In this document: positions 28,249 to 37,661 of the stretch, piece after piece
Layout of the letters: each line of letters starts with the position of its first letter
Numbering within the stretch: position 1 is the stretch's first letter
Assembly (NCBI RefSeq): GCF_009928485.1
Contig: NZ_JAABNP010000004.1
Span: 186,001-250,000, forward strand
Direction of reading: 5' to 3'
Origin: Clostridium sp. C2-6-12
GTDB lineage: Bacteria; Bacillota; Clostridia; Clostridiales; Clostridiaceae
DNA: 64,000 bases
Translations under genes and position numbers: made by a program
Notes under the pieces: model-generated
What the model was told of the DNA's origin: nothing
What the model saw: the letters and a program-made list of their open reading frames with translations, nothing else
The model's database searches: none

Positions 28249-29060
28249 TCTTTAACACCTCCAGACATTATTCCTGATATAAAGCTTTTCTGTCCTGCTA
28301 TAAAGACTATAAAGACAGGTAATACTGAAGTTACTGTTCCAGCCATTAAGTAAGTCCAAAATGTACCATATTTTCCCGAAAAATTTGCTATTCCAATTTG
28401 AACTGTCGTGAATTCTGGCTTATTAGTAACTAAAAGCGGCCATAAGAAATCATTCCATCCAAATAAAAAAGTGAATATTCCTAATGAAGCAATAGCTGGT
28501 TTAGAAAGCGGTAAAATCACCCTCCAAAACAGTCTAAATTTACTACATCCATCTATTTCTGCTGCTTCATCTAATTCTTTAGGAATAGTTAAAAAATATT
28601 GCCTAAACAAAAATATTCCAAAGGGACTAAATAATCTTGGAATTATAAGCGCTTTGTAAGTATCAAGCCATCCTAATTTCTGAATAATACTATGAAGTGG
28701 AATTATTTGCACATAAAAAGGAATCATCATTGTACCTAAAAACATATAAAATAAAACATTCTTTCCTTTAAAGTCTAGTCTCGCAAATGGATACGCTGCC
28801 ATCGCTGAAATTAATATAGTTCCAATAGTAATGCTTATAGAAACAATCAAACTATTTTTATAATAATCCACAAATGGCGCTGATTGCCAAGCTATCAAAT
28901 AATTTTTAAATTCAAAAGCATTAGGTATTAAATAGGGAGGATCATAGCTAGCCTTTAATGGTTTTAGTGAAGTTGTAATCATCCATAGAAATGGCATTAT
29001 CATTATAAATGCACCTAGAAGCATAAATATATATTGCTTTGTAGTTCTTAATTTCTTCAT
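28245..29060 (-). CDS. ABC sugar permease, MalG/AraQ type, system 3
   Basis: Permease of 271 residues with six membrane segments. The EAA loop is ELDEAAEIDGCSKFRLFWRVILPLSKP, and the end QKSFISGIMSGGVKE is typical. The start overlaps the MalF-type stop by one base (TAATG), with GGGGAGG inside the previous gene. The 3' end overlaps the GH13 gene. It forms the importer with 29060-29938 and the binding protein at 30040-31323. Confidence 0.94.
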   Translation of the reverse strand: MKKLRTTKQYIFMLLGAFIMIMPFLWMITTSLKPLKASYDPPYLIPNAFEFKNYLIAWQSAPFVDYYKNSLIVSISITIGTILISAMAAYPFARLDFKGKNVLFYMFLGTMMIPFYVQIIPLHSIIQKLGWLDTYKALIIPRLFSPFGIFLFRQYFLTIPKELDEAAEIDGCSKFRLFWRVILPLSKPAIASLGIFTFLFGWNDFLWPLLVTNKPEFTTVQIGIANFSGKYGTFWTYLMAGTVTSVLPVFIVFIAGQKSFISGIMSGGVKE

Positions 29061-29938
29061 TACATTGCCTCCCCTTTACTGCTAATTTTAAATTGTATGA
29101 TAGTTGCTATAAATACAAATAAAAATATAACCCAGCCTACTGCAGAAGCGTATCCAATATTCGAAGATGCAAAACCTTCTCTATACATATAAAGTCCTAA
29201 AACATCGCTTGCACCCATAGGTCCACCATTTGTCATTACGTAGACTATATCAAATACTTGGAATGAATCAATAAAACACATTATTACAAGTAAAAGAGTT
29301 GTAGGTTTCAATAAAGGAACTGTGATAGACTTAAATTTTCTAAAACTAGTAGCTCCATCAATATCTGCAGATTCATATAAGCTTGGTGATATACTTTGCA
29401 TTGCAGCTAAATATATGATCATGTTATATCCAATTCTCTTCCAAATCCCCACTATTGAGATAGAAATTAACGCCCAAAATGGATTCGTAAGCCATGAAAC
29501 TGAAGGTAAATGAATAAAGTTCAAAAACTTGTTTACTATCCCCTGAGATGGATCCAACATATACTTCCATACTATTCCAGCTGCAGAAGTTGCGGTTATG
29601 ACTGGAATAAAATATACTGTTCTAAAAAAAGTTGTAAATTTTAATCCTTTATTTAAAATATTAGCCAAAAATAAAGCAATAATTATACTTCCTATTGTAA
29701 CTAAAATTGTGTATATTATTGTAATATATAATGAATTATAGAACTCGGTATTTCTCAAAATGTCACTATAATTTCTAAGTCCTATAAATTTCTTATTCAT
29801 ACTAAATCCATCCCACTTAATTAAACTTAAATATAGTGAGTATACTATAGGAATAATGCTAAATAGTACGAATAAAACTAATGCAGGTGTTAAAAACGTA
29901 TATGATATAACATTCTGCTTGTTTCGTTTTTTCATCAT
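29060..29938 (-). CDS. ABC sugar permease, MalF type, system 3
   Basis: Permease of 292 residues, six membrane segments. The N-terminus is basic and lacks the large MalF periplasmic loop, as in Gram-positive CUT1 systems. The EAA loop reads LYESADIDGATSFRKFKSITVPLLKP. AGAGGTG precedes the ATG-ATG start. It follows the binding-protein gene by 101 bp that contain an imperfect hairpin. Substrate is probably maltodextrin given the adjacent GH13 gene. Confidence 0.94.
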   Translation of the reverse strand: MMKKRNKQNVISYTFLTPALVLFVLFSIIPIVYSLYLSLIKWDGFSMNKKFIGLRNYSDILRNTEFYNSLYITIIYTILVTIGSIIIALFLANILNKGLKFTTFFRTVYFIPVITATSAAGIVWKYMLDPSQGIVNKFLNFIHLPSVSWLTNPFWALISISIVGIWKRIGYNMIIYLAAMQSISPSLYESADIDGATSFRKFKSITVPLLKPTTLLLVIMCFIDSFQVFDIVYVMTNGGPMGASDVLGLYMYREGFASSNIGYASAVGWVIFLFVFIATIIQFKISSKGEAM

Positions 29939-29985
29939 TTCACCTCTATAAAAATTATTGTTTTATATTCGCATTTAATATAAAA

Positions 29986-30028
29986 TATATTGTGAGTGGC
30001 TATCCTGCTACAAATAGCCCTCAATATA
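29986..30028 (-). terminator. Attenuator-like hairpin between binding protein and permeases, system 3
   Basis: ATATTGTGAGTGGCTAT pairs with ATAGCCCTCAATAT with two bulged bases. It lies just after the binding-protein gene and before the MalF-type gene, without a strong U-run. Confidence 0.45.
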
Positions 30029-30039
30029 TAAATAAATCT

Positions 30040-31323
30040 TTAATTGTTTAATGCACTATTAACTGCCTTTTCCGCACTTGATAGTGCATCTTTTACACTT
30101 ACTTTTCCATAGTAAGCCTTTTCCATACATTTTGCGAATTCTAGCGATGCTGCTGGATACTCAATTATAGATGGTCTTGCATGAGCATATTTTTGTTGTT
30201 CTACAAATGGCATAAGCCTTGGCTCAGTTGATTTTATCCAATTTAAGTAGTCAGCATTTTCTGCTACATCTTTTCTTATAGGCATAAAAAATGTCTTTTT
30301 ATCCCATTCAATTTGTGTTTCTGCACTAGTAATATAAGCAATAAACTTTGCTGCAGCATCATTTTCTTTTTCAGTTTTATTGAAAGCAAATATTTGCTCT
30401 CCTCCCATATTAGTTGCATATTGATTATCTGAAGGTACTGGTATCATAGAAGTTCCAAAATCAAATTTTACAGAATCCTTCCATATCCCAGTCATCCATG
30501 AACCATCTACTACCATTGCACATTTTCCCTTTGCAAAATCATCCCAAGATCCAACAGGTGAAACCTTTTCATTAATCAGTTTTACTAAAAAGTTTAATGC
30601 TTTTTCTCCATTTTCATTATTAAATGCTGCTTTTCCATCTTTAATAAAATCCGCCCCTGTTTGCCATAAGTATGGTTGTAATTGCCATGTTAAACCTTCA
30701 CCATTATCTCCAACTTGAGTGTAAAACTCAAATCCATAATTAGTTGGATCTTTGCTTATAATTTTTTGTGAATAAAGTTCAAGTTCTTCCCAGGTTTTTG
30801 GTGGATTTTCTGGATTTAATCCAGCTTCTTTAAATAAATCTTTATTATAGAATAAAGCTAGATTATTTGTACTAACTGGAAGTGAATACAATTTATTATC
30901 CTGTTTTCCATATTCCAAAAGAGATTCATAAAAATTACCTACTTTTATATTATTTTGTTGTATATATTTATCTAATTCAAGAAGCTTTCCTGATGATCTT
31001 AACTTTGCCATACCAGATATATCTGCTGCTGCAATACTAGGTACTGTATTAGAAGAAATCGCAGTCTGAAGTTTAGTCATAAGCTGATCACTTGTAACAA
31101 AAATTGTTTTAACCTCTATATCTTTATTTTCTGAATTGAACTTATTAACTAATTCATTTATTGCATTTCCATTATTTCCATCCCAATAATGCCAGAATTC
31201 AACTACTGTTTTACCTTCTTTTTGAGCAATTTCATTTTTGTTGTTATTACTGCAACCTACAAAACCAACTAGAAGCATAGCACTTAAACTTGAAGCTATT
31301 AAGCCCTTTAAAAATTTTTTCAT
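30040..31323 (-). CDS. ABC transporter sugar-binding lipoprotein, system 3
   Basis: MalE/UgpB-type binding lipoprotein of 427 residues. The signal peptide ends with the lipobox VGFVGC. The mature part has the CUT1 binding-protein pattern: VVEFWHYWDGNNGNAINELVNKFN, NTVPSIAAADISGMAKL, LPVSTNNLALFYNKDLFKEAGL and PPKTWEELE. AGGAGGGAAAAT precedes the ATG. It is first in the cluster with both permeases, the GH13 enzyme and the pullulanase remnant, downstream of a LacI-type gene. Confidence 0.95.
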   Translation of the reverse strand: MKKFLKGLIASSLSAMLLVGFVGCSNNNKNEIAQKEGKTVVEFWHYWDGNNGNAINELVNKFNSENKDIEVKTIFVTSDQLMTKLQTAISSNTVPSIAAADISGMAKLRSSGKLLELDKYIQQNNIKVGNFYESLLEYGKQDNKLYSLPVSTNNLALFYNKDLFKEAGLNPENPPKTWEELELYSQKIISKDPTNYGFEFYTQVGDNGEGLTWQLQPYLWQTGADFIKDGKAAFNNENGEKALNFLVKLINEKVSPVGSWDDFAKGKCAMVVDGSWMTGIWKDSVKFDFGTSMIPVPSDNQYATNMGGEQIFAFNKTEKENDAAAKFIAYITSAETQIEWDKKTFFMPIRKDVAENADYLNWIKSTEPRLMPFVEQQKYAHARPSIIEYPAASLEFAKCMEKAYYGKVSVKDALSSAEKAVNSALNN

Positions 31324-31597
31324 ATTTTCCCTCCTAATGTTTTTCGATGTTAAAGATATATTAAATTAATATTCAATTAACATTCATATTTCATCTAGAT
31401 TTTGTTAGACGTTTACAAATAATTATTTATTCCCCCTATCATTATTATTTAAATAAATCTATAACCTTATAACTATAATTCTATATATTATCATCTCCTT
31501 TCTAAAGTATCTTTCCGTAATTAGTCAATACAAACTTAAATTATATATTAAAGATTTTAAAATCTTTAATCCTATTGTTTATAAATTTTCAAACTTA

Positions 31598-32548
31598 CTA
31601 CTTAGTTGAAGAACGTACATTTATTGAAATTGGAACTCTTATATTTCTTGCATTACTATTTCCTTTATTAACCTTTCTCAGCATTTCATTTCCAACTTCA
31701 ATTCCAAGTTTATATAAATCAACTTCAACATTAGTTATATTAGGCTCAAGATACTCAACTAATGGATAAGTATCAAAAGTAATAATTCCTATATCTTCTG
31801 GTATCCTTCTATTTAATTCCTTGCATTTTTTTAAAATATCATATGCACAAATATTATCAAGACAAATAATTGAATCTGCATTGCTTATTGATTTATCTAA
31901 AGTAATGATATCCAATCCTTTTTCATCAATAAATTTCTTATATCCGTTATATCTATCTCTAGCAAAAAGCTTTTCCTCTGTATAACCAGCAAAAGCAATT
32001 TTCCTATACCCCCTATTATATAAATATTCTGCTGATAAATATCCGCCATTGACATTATCTACATCAACATTACTTATATCCTTTATTTTTTCTAATTTCC
32101 CAATTGAAACTATTGGAAGTTGATATTTTTCTATTTTCTTAAAATAATCTGACATAATTAATCCAGCCGGTAAAATTAATCCATCTACCATTTTTCCATG
32201 AAGAATATTCTCTATTGCTAATCTATCATTTCGATATGTATCTTTACCTAACAATAGAAGACTATATCCACCTTCATAAATGCTCTTTTCAACACCTCTA
32301 AAAACTTCGTATATAAATGGATTAGCATATACTTTATCCATGGTATTGTCCATTATAATAGCTATCATATATGTTGAATAACTAGCAAGACCACGTGCTA
32401 AATTATTAGGGGAATAGTTTAATTCATTCATTGCATCTAAAACTTTCTTTTTGGTTTTATCAGATACTAAAGAACTGTTATTTATAACTCTTGAAATAGT
32501 TGTTGTTCCAACTCCAGCTTTTTCTGCTACATCCTTAATTGTCGCCAT
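31598..32548 (-). CDS. LacI/GalR-family regulator, system 3
   Basis: Repressor of 316 residues. The N-terminal helix-turn-helix reads IKDVAEKAGVGTTTISRVINN, with the hinge PNNLARGLAS. A sugar-binding-like sensor domain follows (AIIMDNTMDKVYANPF, IGIITFDTY). AGGAGGATTCACTAA precedes the ATG. Three GGTAGCGCTACC-type operators lie 24-116 bp upstream, so strong autoregulation is likely. The system 3 binding-protein gene starts 274 bp downstream of its stop; that gap has no copy of the palindrome, so whether this repressor also controls the transporter depends on readthrough from its promoter. Confidence 0.93.
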   Translation of the reverse strand: MATIKDVAEKAGVGTTTISRVINNSSLVSDKTKKKVLDAMNELNYSPNNLARGLASYSTYMIAIIMDNTMDKVYANPFIYEVFRGVEKSIYEGGYSLLLLGKDTYRNDRLAIENILHGKMVDGLILPAGLIMSDYFKKIEKYQLPIVSIGKLEKIKDISNVDVDNVNGGYLSAEYLYNRGYRKIAFAGYTEEKLFARDRYNGYKKFIDEKGLDIITLDKSISNADSIICLDNICAYDILKKCKELNRRIPEDIGIITFDTYPLVEYLEPNITNVEVDLYKLGIEVGNEMLRKVNKGNSNARNIRVPISINVRSSTK

Positions 32549-32570
32549 TTAGTGAATCCTCCTTATTTTT

Positions 32571-32586
32571 TTGGTAGCGCTACCAA
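32571..32586. promoter_or_regulatory. LacI-type operator O1, system 3
   Basis: TTGGTAGCGCTACCAA is a perfect 16-bp palindrome with a central CG step, as expected for LacI-family sites. It lies 24 bp upstream of the regulator's start codon, next to the AGGAGG site, where it would overlap the promoter or leader. Confidence 0.85.
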
Positions 32587-32609
32587 TTTTAAAAATAATA
32601 AAATCCATA

Positions 32610-32621
32610 GGTAGCACTACC
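32610..32621. promoter_or_regulatory. LacI-type operator O2, system 3
   Basis: GGTAGCACTACC matches the core of O1 with one change at the centre. Centre-to-centre distance to O1 is 37 bp. Confidence 0.7.
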
Positions 32622-32648
32622 ACTTTTCAAAAATGGTTTACAGGGGTA

Positions 32649-32664
32649 TTGGTAGCGCTACCAA
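32649..32664. promoter_or_regulatory. LacI-type operator O3, system 3
   Basis: TTGGTAGCGCTACCAA is identical to O1, 41 bp centre-to-centre from O2. Beyond it, 32665-32890 is AT-rich and without a gene; only a half cre-like ATGAAAACGATTGACG (reverse strand near 32770) was noted. Confidence 0.85.
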
Positions 32665-32891
32665 TTTTGATTCCACAAATATTTGATAAATCTACCTATC
32701 TGTATTTTATAGCATATTTATTATATTGTAAAATTATATTTTTCTTTAAATTTAGGCATCGTCAATCGTTTTCATATATTTTTCTCTCTATGTCTTCTAT
32801 ATTCTATATTTTTTACACCACTTTACAAATAATCAAAAATAATTTTTAAAATACAATAAATTAAACTAAAATAACGCATTGTCCTTGTTAG

Positions 32892-33503
32892 TTAATTTAT
32901 ATAAGAAAAGTCAATCACTATGGAACAAATGCTATAGCTGCTTATAATTCTGTTACCAGAGTTAACTCCTTTACACTTTCATCAGAAGATAGTTTAAGTT
33001 CCTCTATAGCAACTTATACTGCTCAAAATAAAGGTGCTGGTAAAAACTTAAGAATAATTGATGGTTTTAAAAAGAGTACAATAATAATCACTATTTATTC
33101 TATTATTACTTCGCTAATCATATTTTTTTACACTGAAGGTATTATGACTTTGTTTGTTTCAGGTTCAGAAAAAGAAGTTATTTCACTTGGCATTCAATAT
33201 TTAAAGGCAATGTCCATCTTTTATGTGCTTTCAGGCTTTTGTAACATTTTTCAGGGCATGTTTAGAGGAATTGGAAAATTATCTACAACCTTTATAGCAA
33301 CTACTATGCAGATTTCTATAAGAGTTGGTTTTTCATATCTTCTTGCACCATACTTTGGCTTACCAGGTTTATGCTATGCAACTGCTATTGGCTGGGTTCT
33401 AATGATAAGCTACGAAGGTTGGACATGCAGAAAATCCTTTATAAAAATTACAGAGCAAACTGAGTCAAAGAATTATGTTCTAAAATATGGTTCACCTAAT
33501 TAG
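32892..33503 (+). pseudogene. MATE-family efflux transporter, C-terminal fragment
   Basis: The frame is open from 32892 and encodes the second half of a MATE drug/sodium antiporter: YGTNAIAAYNSVTRVNSF, SIATYTAQNKGAG, then membrane segments and GMFRGIGKLSTTFIATTMQISIRVGFSYLLAP. The first six membrane segments and any ribosome site are missing. The frame upstream of about 32905 shows no homology before a TAG. Internal ATG 33144 is not preceded by a ribosome site. The upstream half was probably lost by deletion when the LacI operator region was joined to it. Confidence 0.8.
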
Positions 33504-33598
33504 TCCTAAAATATACACTTATAATAATTCTTTCTCGTAACAAGCAAACTTGAAATAAATGATGAAATTCAATTATATGCTTTTAACTAATGTTATTA

Positions 33599-33632
33599 AA
33601 AATGACACAGTCGTTAAACCCTGTGTCATTTT
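33599..33632. terminator. Bidirectional terminator between MATE remnant and AraC gene
   Basis: AAAATGACACAG and CTGTGTCATTTT form a perfect 12-bp stem with a 10-base loop. T-rich sequence follows on the plus strand, and the stem lies 24 bp after the convergent AraC-type gene. Confidence 0.75.
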
Positions 33633-33655
33633 ATTTACATTATTAAAGTCAATTT

Positions 33656-34525
33656 CTAATCTTCACTATTTTTCATTACTTCATAAAATTGCTTTGGTGT
33701 AATCCCATATTCATTTTTAAATGCTCTAAAAAAATTAGAATAATCACCAAATCCACATTGCTTATATACATCTTTAATTTGCATTTCTTTAAGTATTAAT
33801 TCCTTTGCTTCAATAAGCTTCTTTTGAATAATGTATCTATGAATTGTTGTTCCTGTATATTTTTTAAATTTCCTTGAAAGATGAAACTTGCTAATATAAA
33901 ACTCCTTTGCAATATCATCAATTATAATATCTTCATCTATATGATTATTAATATAACCTATTATTTGATCAATTATCTTACTTTTCTTTATCTCAATGTT
34001 TCCTACACTTTGAACATTAAAAGCTAAATTATTTATATATATCATTAGCTCAATAATATATACTTTATAAAGTAGTTCATGGCCAACTCCACTATAATTC
34101 TCAAGACTAATAATCTTATTTAAAATTAATCTTATACTCTTCTGATCTTCCAAGCTCATTTCCAAGACATTCCTTTTATCATCACTTTCAAAACAAGCTG
34201 ATAACTCAGTTTTAGATGTTGAAAGCTGTTTTAAAAATTCTTTATCTATCCAAAGTACTATTCTTTCATAAGTATTTTCTCCTGAGTTTATAACAGCTTG
34301 GTGAAGTTCTTTGGAATTTATTAATACTAAATTTCCTGGTTTTAAATAATATACTTTACCCTCTATTAAATACTTAACATCGCCAGAAATAAAATAATAT
34401 AATTCATAAAAGTCATGATGATGAATGTTTACGCTTTTTATATCATCATTTAAATAATGATAAATCTCATAATCATTTTTCAGCATATATTGTCTGCTTT
34501 GATATTCATGAGTTCTTTTTTTCAC
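33656..34525 (-). CDS. AraC-family regulator with cupin sensor
   Basis: About 289 residues. The N-terminal half is an AraC-binding cupin (VNIHHHDFYELYYFISGDVKYLIEGKVYYLKPGNLVLIN). The C-terminal double helix-turn-helix is intact (IDDIAKEFYISKFHLSRKFKKYTG, IKDVYKQCGFGDYSNFFRAFKNEYGITPKQF). I prefer GTG 34525, eight bases after AAAGGTG, over the ATG at 34543, which has no ribosome site. It is divergent from the uxuA operon across 365 bp and is the natural candidate to control it, although activation by hexuronate derivatives is an inference. Confidence 0.9.
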   Translation of the reverse strand: MKKRTHEYQSRQYMLKNDYEIYHYLNDDIKSVNIHHHDFYELYYFISGDVKYLIEGKVYYLKPGNLVLINSKELHQAVINSGENTYERIVLWIDKEFLKQLSTSKTELSACFESDDKRNVLEMSLEDQKSIRLILNKIISLENYSGVGHELLYKVYIIELMIYINNLAFNVQSVGNIEIKKSKIIDQIIGYINNHIDEDIIIDDIAKEFYISKFHLSRKFKKYTGTTIHRYIIQKKLIEAKELILKEMQIKDVYKQCGFGDYSNFFRAFKNEYGITPKQFYEVMKNSED

Positions 34526-34890
34526 TATTATTACACCTTTCATATTTTTATAAATAAAACCATTAAAAGTTTCTTTAATCTAAGATTATTTTATATGAGC
34601 ATTTTTTGCAAGTCATATAGCAATAATAACATATTATATTTTTTATATTACTTTTATAATTATAATATAAATATTAGTTGTTTCACAGTTATAGTGCATG
34701 TATTTATAATAATTTGAACAAAAATTCGAACTTGTATTAATAAAATAAAATACTTAAATATATTTTTTTGATTTAATTGCAAAAAAAGCTTTAATTTAAT
34801 TCTTTTTATTTATTAAACAAACCAAATTTATGCTCTATAAATCATTAAAATTTGAAACAAAAATTAATTTAGAACTGGAGGATTAATAAT
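34526..34890. promoter_or_regulatory. Divergent control region between AraC gene and uxuA
   Basis: A 365-bp, very AT-rich region with no gene. I see no reliable -35/-10 pair and no long palindrome; AATTTGAACAAAAATTCGAACTT near 34712 is a possible pair of direct half-sites. A TTTGAAAC half-site, as in the system 1 operator, occurs near 34850. Confidence 0.35.
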
Positions 34891-35937
34891 ATGAAATTAT
34901 CATTTAGATGGTATGGAGCTGACGATGCTGTTAAGCTTCAATACATTAGACAAATTCCAAGTATGAATAGTATTGTAACTGCAATTTATGATGTTCCTGT
35001 AGGAGAAATATGGAGCAATGAAAGCATACTTAAATTAAAAGCTGAAGTTGAAGGTGTAGGCTTAAATTTTGATGTTATTGAAAGTGTTCCTGTACATGAA
35101 GACATAAAGCTTGGCTTACCTACAAGAGACAAATATATTGAAAATTATAAAGAAAACATAAGACGTCTTGCAAAAGCTGGAGTTAAAGTAATTTGTTATA
35201 ACTTTATGCCTGTATTTGACTGGACTAGAACTCAACTTGATAAAGTTTTAGAAGATGGTTCAACTGCTCTTGTTTATTATAAAGAACAACTTGAAAAAAT
35301 GGATCCTCTTACTGGTGAATTATCACTTCCAGGCTGGGATTCAAGCTATACAAAGGATCAACTTGCAGATTTATTCAAGCAATATTCAAAAGTTGATGAA
35401 GAAGCTTTATGGAGCAACTTAGAATACTTCTTAAAGCAAATTATTCCAGTTGCTGAACAAAATGATATTAAGATGGCAATTCATCCAGATGATCCTCCAT
35501 ATAACATTTTTGGGCTTCCAAGAATAATAACAAATGAAAAGAATTTAGATAGATTCTTAAAGTTAGTTGATAGTAAGTATAATGGACTTACTTTCTGTAC
35601 AGGTTCTCTTGGATCAGCAAGCTTTAATAATATTGTTGAAATGGTAGATAAATACTCTAGCCAAGGTCGTATTCACTTTATGCATGTTAGAAATGTTAAG
35701 CTTCTTGAAGATGGAAGCTTTGAAGAAAGTGCTCACTACTCACCTTGTGGTTCATTAGATATTGTTGAAATTATGAAAGTACTTCATAAAAATAAATTTG
35801 ATGGATATCTTCGTCCAGACCATGGAAGAATGATTTGGGGAGAAACTGGAAGACCCGGATACGGTTTATATGACCGTGCTTTAGGCGCTATGTATATTGC
35901 AGGAATTTGGGAAACTCTAGGAAAAACTAATAAATAA
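34891..35937 (+). CDS. uxuA: Mannonate dehydratase
   Basis: Dehydrates D-mannonate to 2-keto-3-deoxygluconate, a step of glucuronate catabolism. The 348-residue product has the UxuA hallmarks: [86 protein letters not shown] and [12 protein letters not shown], which include metal-binding His and Asp residues. ACTGGAGG precedes the start. It is the first gene of a two-gene operon with the oxidoreductase 14 bp downstream. No uronate isomerase or KDG kinase is in the window. Confidence 0.96.
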   Translation: MKLSFRWYGADDAVKLQYIRQIPSMNSIVTAIYDVPVGEIWSNESILKLKAEVEGVGLNFDVIESVPVHEDIKLGLPTRDKYIENYKENIRRLAKAGVKVICYNFMPVFDWTRTQLDKVLEDGSTALVYYKEQLEKMDPLTGELSLPGWDSSYTKDQLADLFKQYSKVDEEALWSNLEYFLKQIIPVAEQNDIKMAIHPDDPPYNIFGLPRIITNEKNLDRFLKLVDSKYNGLTFCTGSLGSASFNNIVEMVDKYSSQGRIHFMHVRNVKLLEDGSFEESAHYSPCGSLDIVEIMKVLHKNKFDGYLRPDHGRMIWGETGRPGYGLYDRALGAMYIAGIWETLGKTNK

Positions 35938-35951
35938 AGGAGAGATTTATA

Positions 35952-36809
35952 ATGAAATTACCTTTTAATGTAGATTTAAATAATAAAGTTGTAGTTGTTA
36001 CTGGTGGAGCTGGAGTACTTGGAAGTTCTTGGGTTGATGCCTTAGCTGAGTGTGGTGCAAAAGTTGCAATCCTAGATAGAAGCTTAGAAAGTGCAGAAAA
36101 AAAAGCAGCTGAAGTTGTAGCTAATGGAAAAACTGCTATAGGCGTTGAAGCTAATGTTCTTGATAAAGCAAGTCTTAAAAAAGCTCATGAAGTTATTTTA
36201 GAAAAGTTTGGTCCTTGCGACATTTTAATAAATGGAGCTGGTGGTAACAATCCAAAAGGAACAACTACTAAAGAATATTTATATGAAGAAGATTTAAAGG
36301 AAGAAAACAAAGATCTTGTAACTTTCTTCGATCTTGATGAAGATGGAATTAGATTTGTATTTGACTTAAACTTCCTTGGAACTTTACTTCCTTCTCAAGA
36401 ATTTTCAAGAGATATGATTGGAAGAAAAGGCTGTAGCATTATCAATGTTTCATCAATGAATGCCTTCACTCCACTTACAAAAATACCAGCATACTCAGGT
36501 GCAAAATCTGCAGTATCAAACTTCACACAATGGTTAGCAGTTCATATGTCAAAGGTTGGCATAAGAGTTAATGCTATAGCTCCTGGCTTCTTTGTAACAA
36601 AACAAAATGAAGCACTTCTTAAAAATGCAGATGGAAGCTATACTGAGCGTTCTCACAAGATTTTAAATGCTACTCCAATGGGAAGATTTGGTGAGGCTGA
36701 AGAGCTTATAGGTGCACTTCTATTCTTAGTAAATGAAGATGCCTCAAGCTTTGTAAATGGTATAGTTATACCAATAGATGGTGGTTTCTCAGCTTATTCG
36801 GGAGTTTAA
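35952..36809 (+). CDS. SDR-type D-mannonate/fructuronate oxidoreductase
   Basis: Short-chain dehydrogenase of 285 residues. The nucleotide-binding loop is TGGAGVLG (17-24), the NAG-type motif is INGAGGNNP, and the catalytic residues are Ser167/168 in INVSSMN, Y181 and K185 in YSGAK. The insert between strand 4 and helix 4 (KEYLYEEDLKEENKDLVTFFDLDEDG) is typical of the Gram-positive enzyme that replaces the classical UxuB and interconverts fructuronate and mannonate. It follows uxuA by 14 bp with an AAGGAGAG site, and a strong terminator follows. A related gluconate-type activity cannot be excluded. Confidence 0.9.
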   Translation: MKLPFNVDLNNKVVVVTGGAGVLGSSWVDALAECGAKVAILDRSLESAEKKAAEVVANGKTAIGVEANVLDKASLKKAHEVILEKFGPCDILINGAGGNNPKGTTTKEYLYEEDLKEENKDLVTFFDLDEDGIRFVFDLNFLGTLLPSQEFSRDMIGRKGCSIINVSSMNAFTPLTKIPAYSGAKSAVSNFTQWLAVHMSKVGIRVNAIAPGFFVTKQNEALLKNADGSYTERSHKILNATPMGRFGEAEELIGALLFLVNEDASSFVNGIVIPIDGGFSAYSGV

Positions 36810-36841
36810 CCGTACTTACAAAGGAATTCCATTTTATATTT

Positions 36842-36868
36842 AAAGAGCCATGAAATTCATGGCTCTTT
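36842..36868. terminator. Bidirectional terminator after the uxu operon
   Basis: AAAGAGCCATGAA (36842-36854) and TTCATGGCTCTTT (36856-36868) form a 13-bp inverted repeat between convergent genes, with flanking A/T runs. Confidence 0.8.
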
Positions 36869-36885
36869 AAATTATTCTATTAAAT

Positions 36886-37467
36886 TTATGAGAGATTAAA
36901 AGTGCTAAAATCTATTTCTAAATTATCATAAATATTAACTTTAACCTTATCATTAAAAGTATACATGTCAGGCATATCATAACCTTTATCATTTAAAGCA
37001 TATACTAATATATTTTTCTTTATAGGATTAACAATCCAATATTCTTTTACTTTAAATTGTTCATAGAGGTTTAGTTTTTTTACGTAATCATCTCTTGAAT
37101 TAGATGGAGATACAACTTCAACAATCATATCAGGAGAACCAGTACAACCATTATCAGTTAATTTATTTTTATCACATATAACTGATATATCTGGTTGAAC
37201 TATATTCTTACTATTGCCTACTTCTTCTTCTTCATTTTTTAATACAACATCAAAAGGAGCTGCGTAAACTTTACATGGACCATTATTTAATCTAATGCAA
37301 TTTCTTAATTCACTTAAGATTTCGGTTATTATTTCTTGATGTATTCTACTTGGAGCTGGTGACATTGCAGATATTCTCCCATCAATAATTTCTACTATTG
37401 TATCTTCAGGAAATTTTAAATAATCATCATAAGTATATATTTTATTATCTATTGGATTCATAGCCAT
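36886..37467 (-). CDS. Uma2-family (DUF820) PD-(D/E)XK nuclease-like protein
   Basis: 193 residues, Uma2/DUF820 family, a restriction-endonuclease-like fold of unknown cellular role that is often present in many copies. Family features seen here are EIIDGRISAMSPAPSRIHQ, VVLKNEEEEVGNSKNIVQPDISVI (catalytic Asp), and GSPDMIVEVVSPSNSRDDYVKKLNLYEQFKVKEYWIVNP (Glu-x-Val pair). I chose ATG 37467, which lies 10 bases after AAAGGA; an upstream GTG frame start abuts that site. It stands alone and convergent to the uxu operon. Confidence 0.88.
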   Translation of the reverse strand: MAMNPIDNKIYTYDDYLKFPEDTIVEIIDGRISAMSPAPSRIHQEIITEILSELRNCIRLNNGPCKVYAAPFDVVLKNEEEEVGNSKNIVQPDISVICDKNKLTDNGCTGSPDMIVEVVSPSNSRDDYVKKLNLYEQFKVKEYWIVNPIKKNILVYALNDKGYDMPDMYTFNDKVKVNIYDNLEIDFSTFNLS

Positions 37468-37661
37468 TAATATCACATCCTTTAACTATTTAAAAATTCT
37501 TGCACATTCTTATTCTTTAACAATGTAGTGTTATTTTCACCAGTTTGGAAAGTTTAATTATCTAAAATTAGTTTATCACAATATTGACAGAGTAACTATA
37601 GATTTATGTGAAGTTTATCTGACTTTCTTCTTTAAAAGAATTAGCTGAAAAAATTCATTTT

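Noticed and set aside
31403-31418. TGTTAGACGTTTACAA as a cre site upstream of the system 3 binding protein
   Set aside because: Only a loose match, with three departures from constrained cre positions, one in the left half (reverse strand) being intact; not strong enough to list as a feature.
32766-32782. Half cre-like ATGAAAACGATTGACG upstream of the system 3 regulator
   Set aside because: Only the left half fits; the right half lacks the needed symmetry, and it is over 200 bp from the start codon.
33144-33503. A short intact membrane protein starting at ATG 33144
   Set aside because: The homology to MATE transporters continues far upstream in the same frame, so this is an internal Met of a truncated gene.
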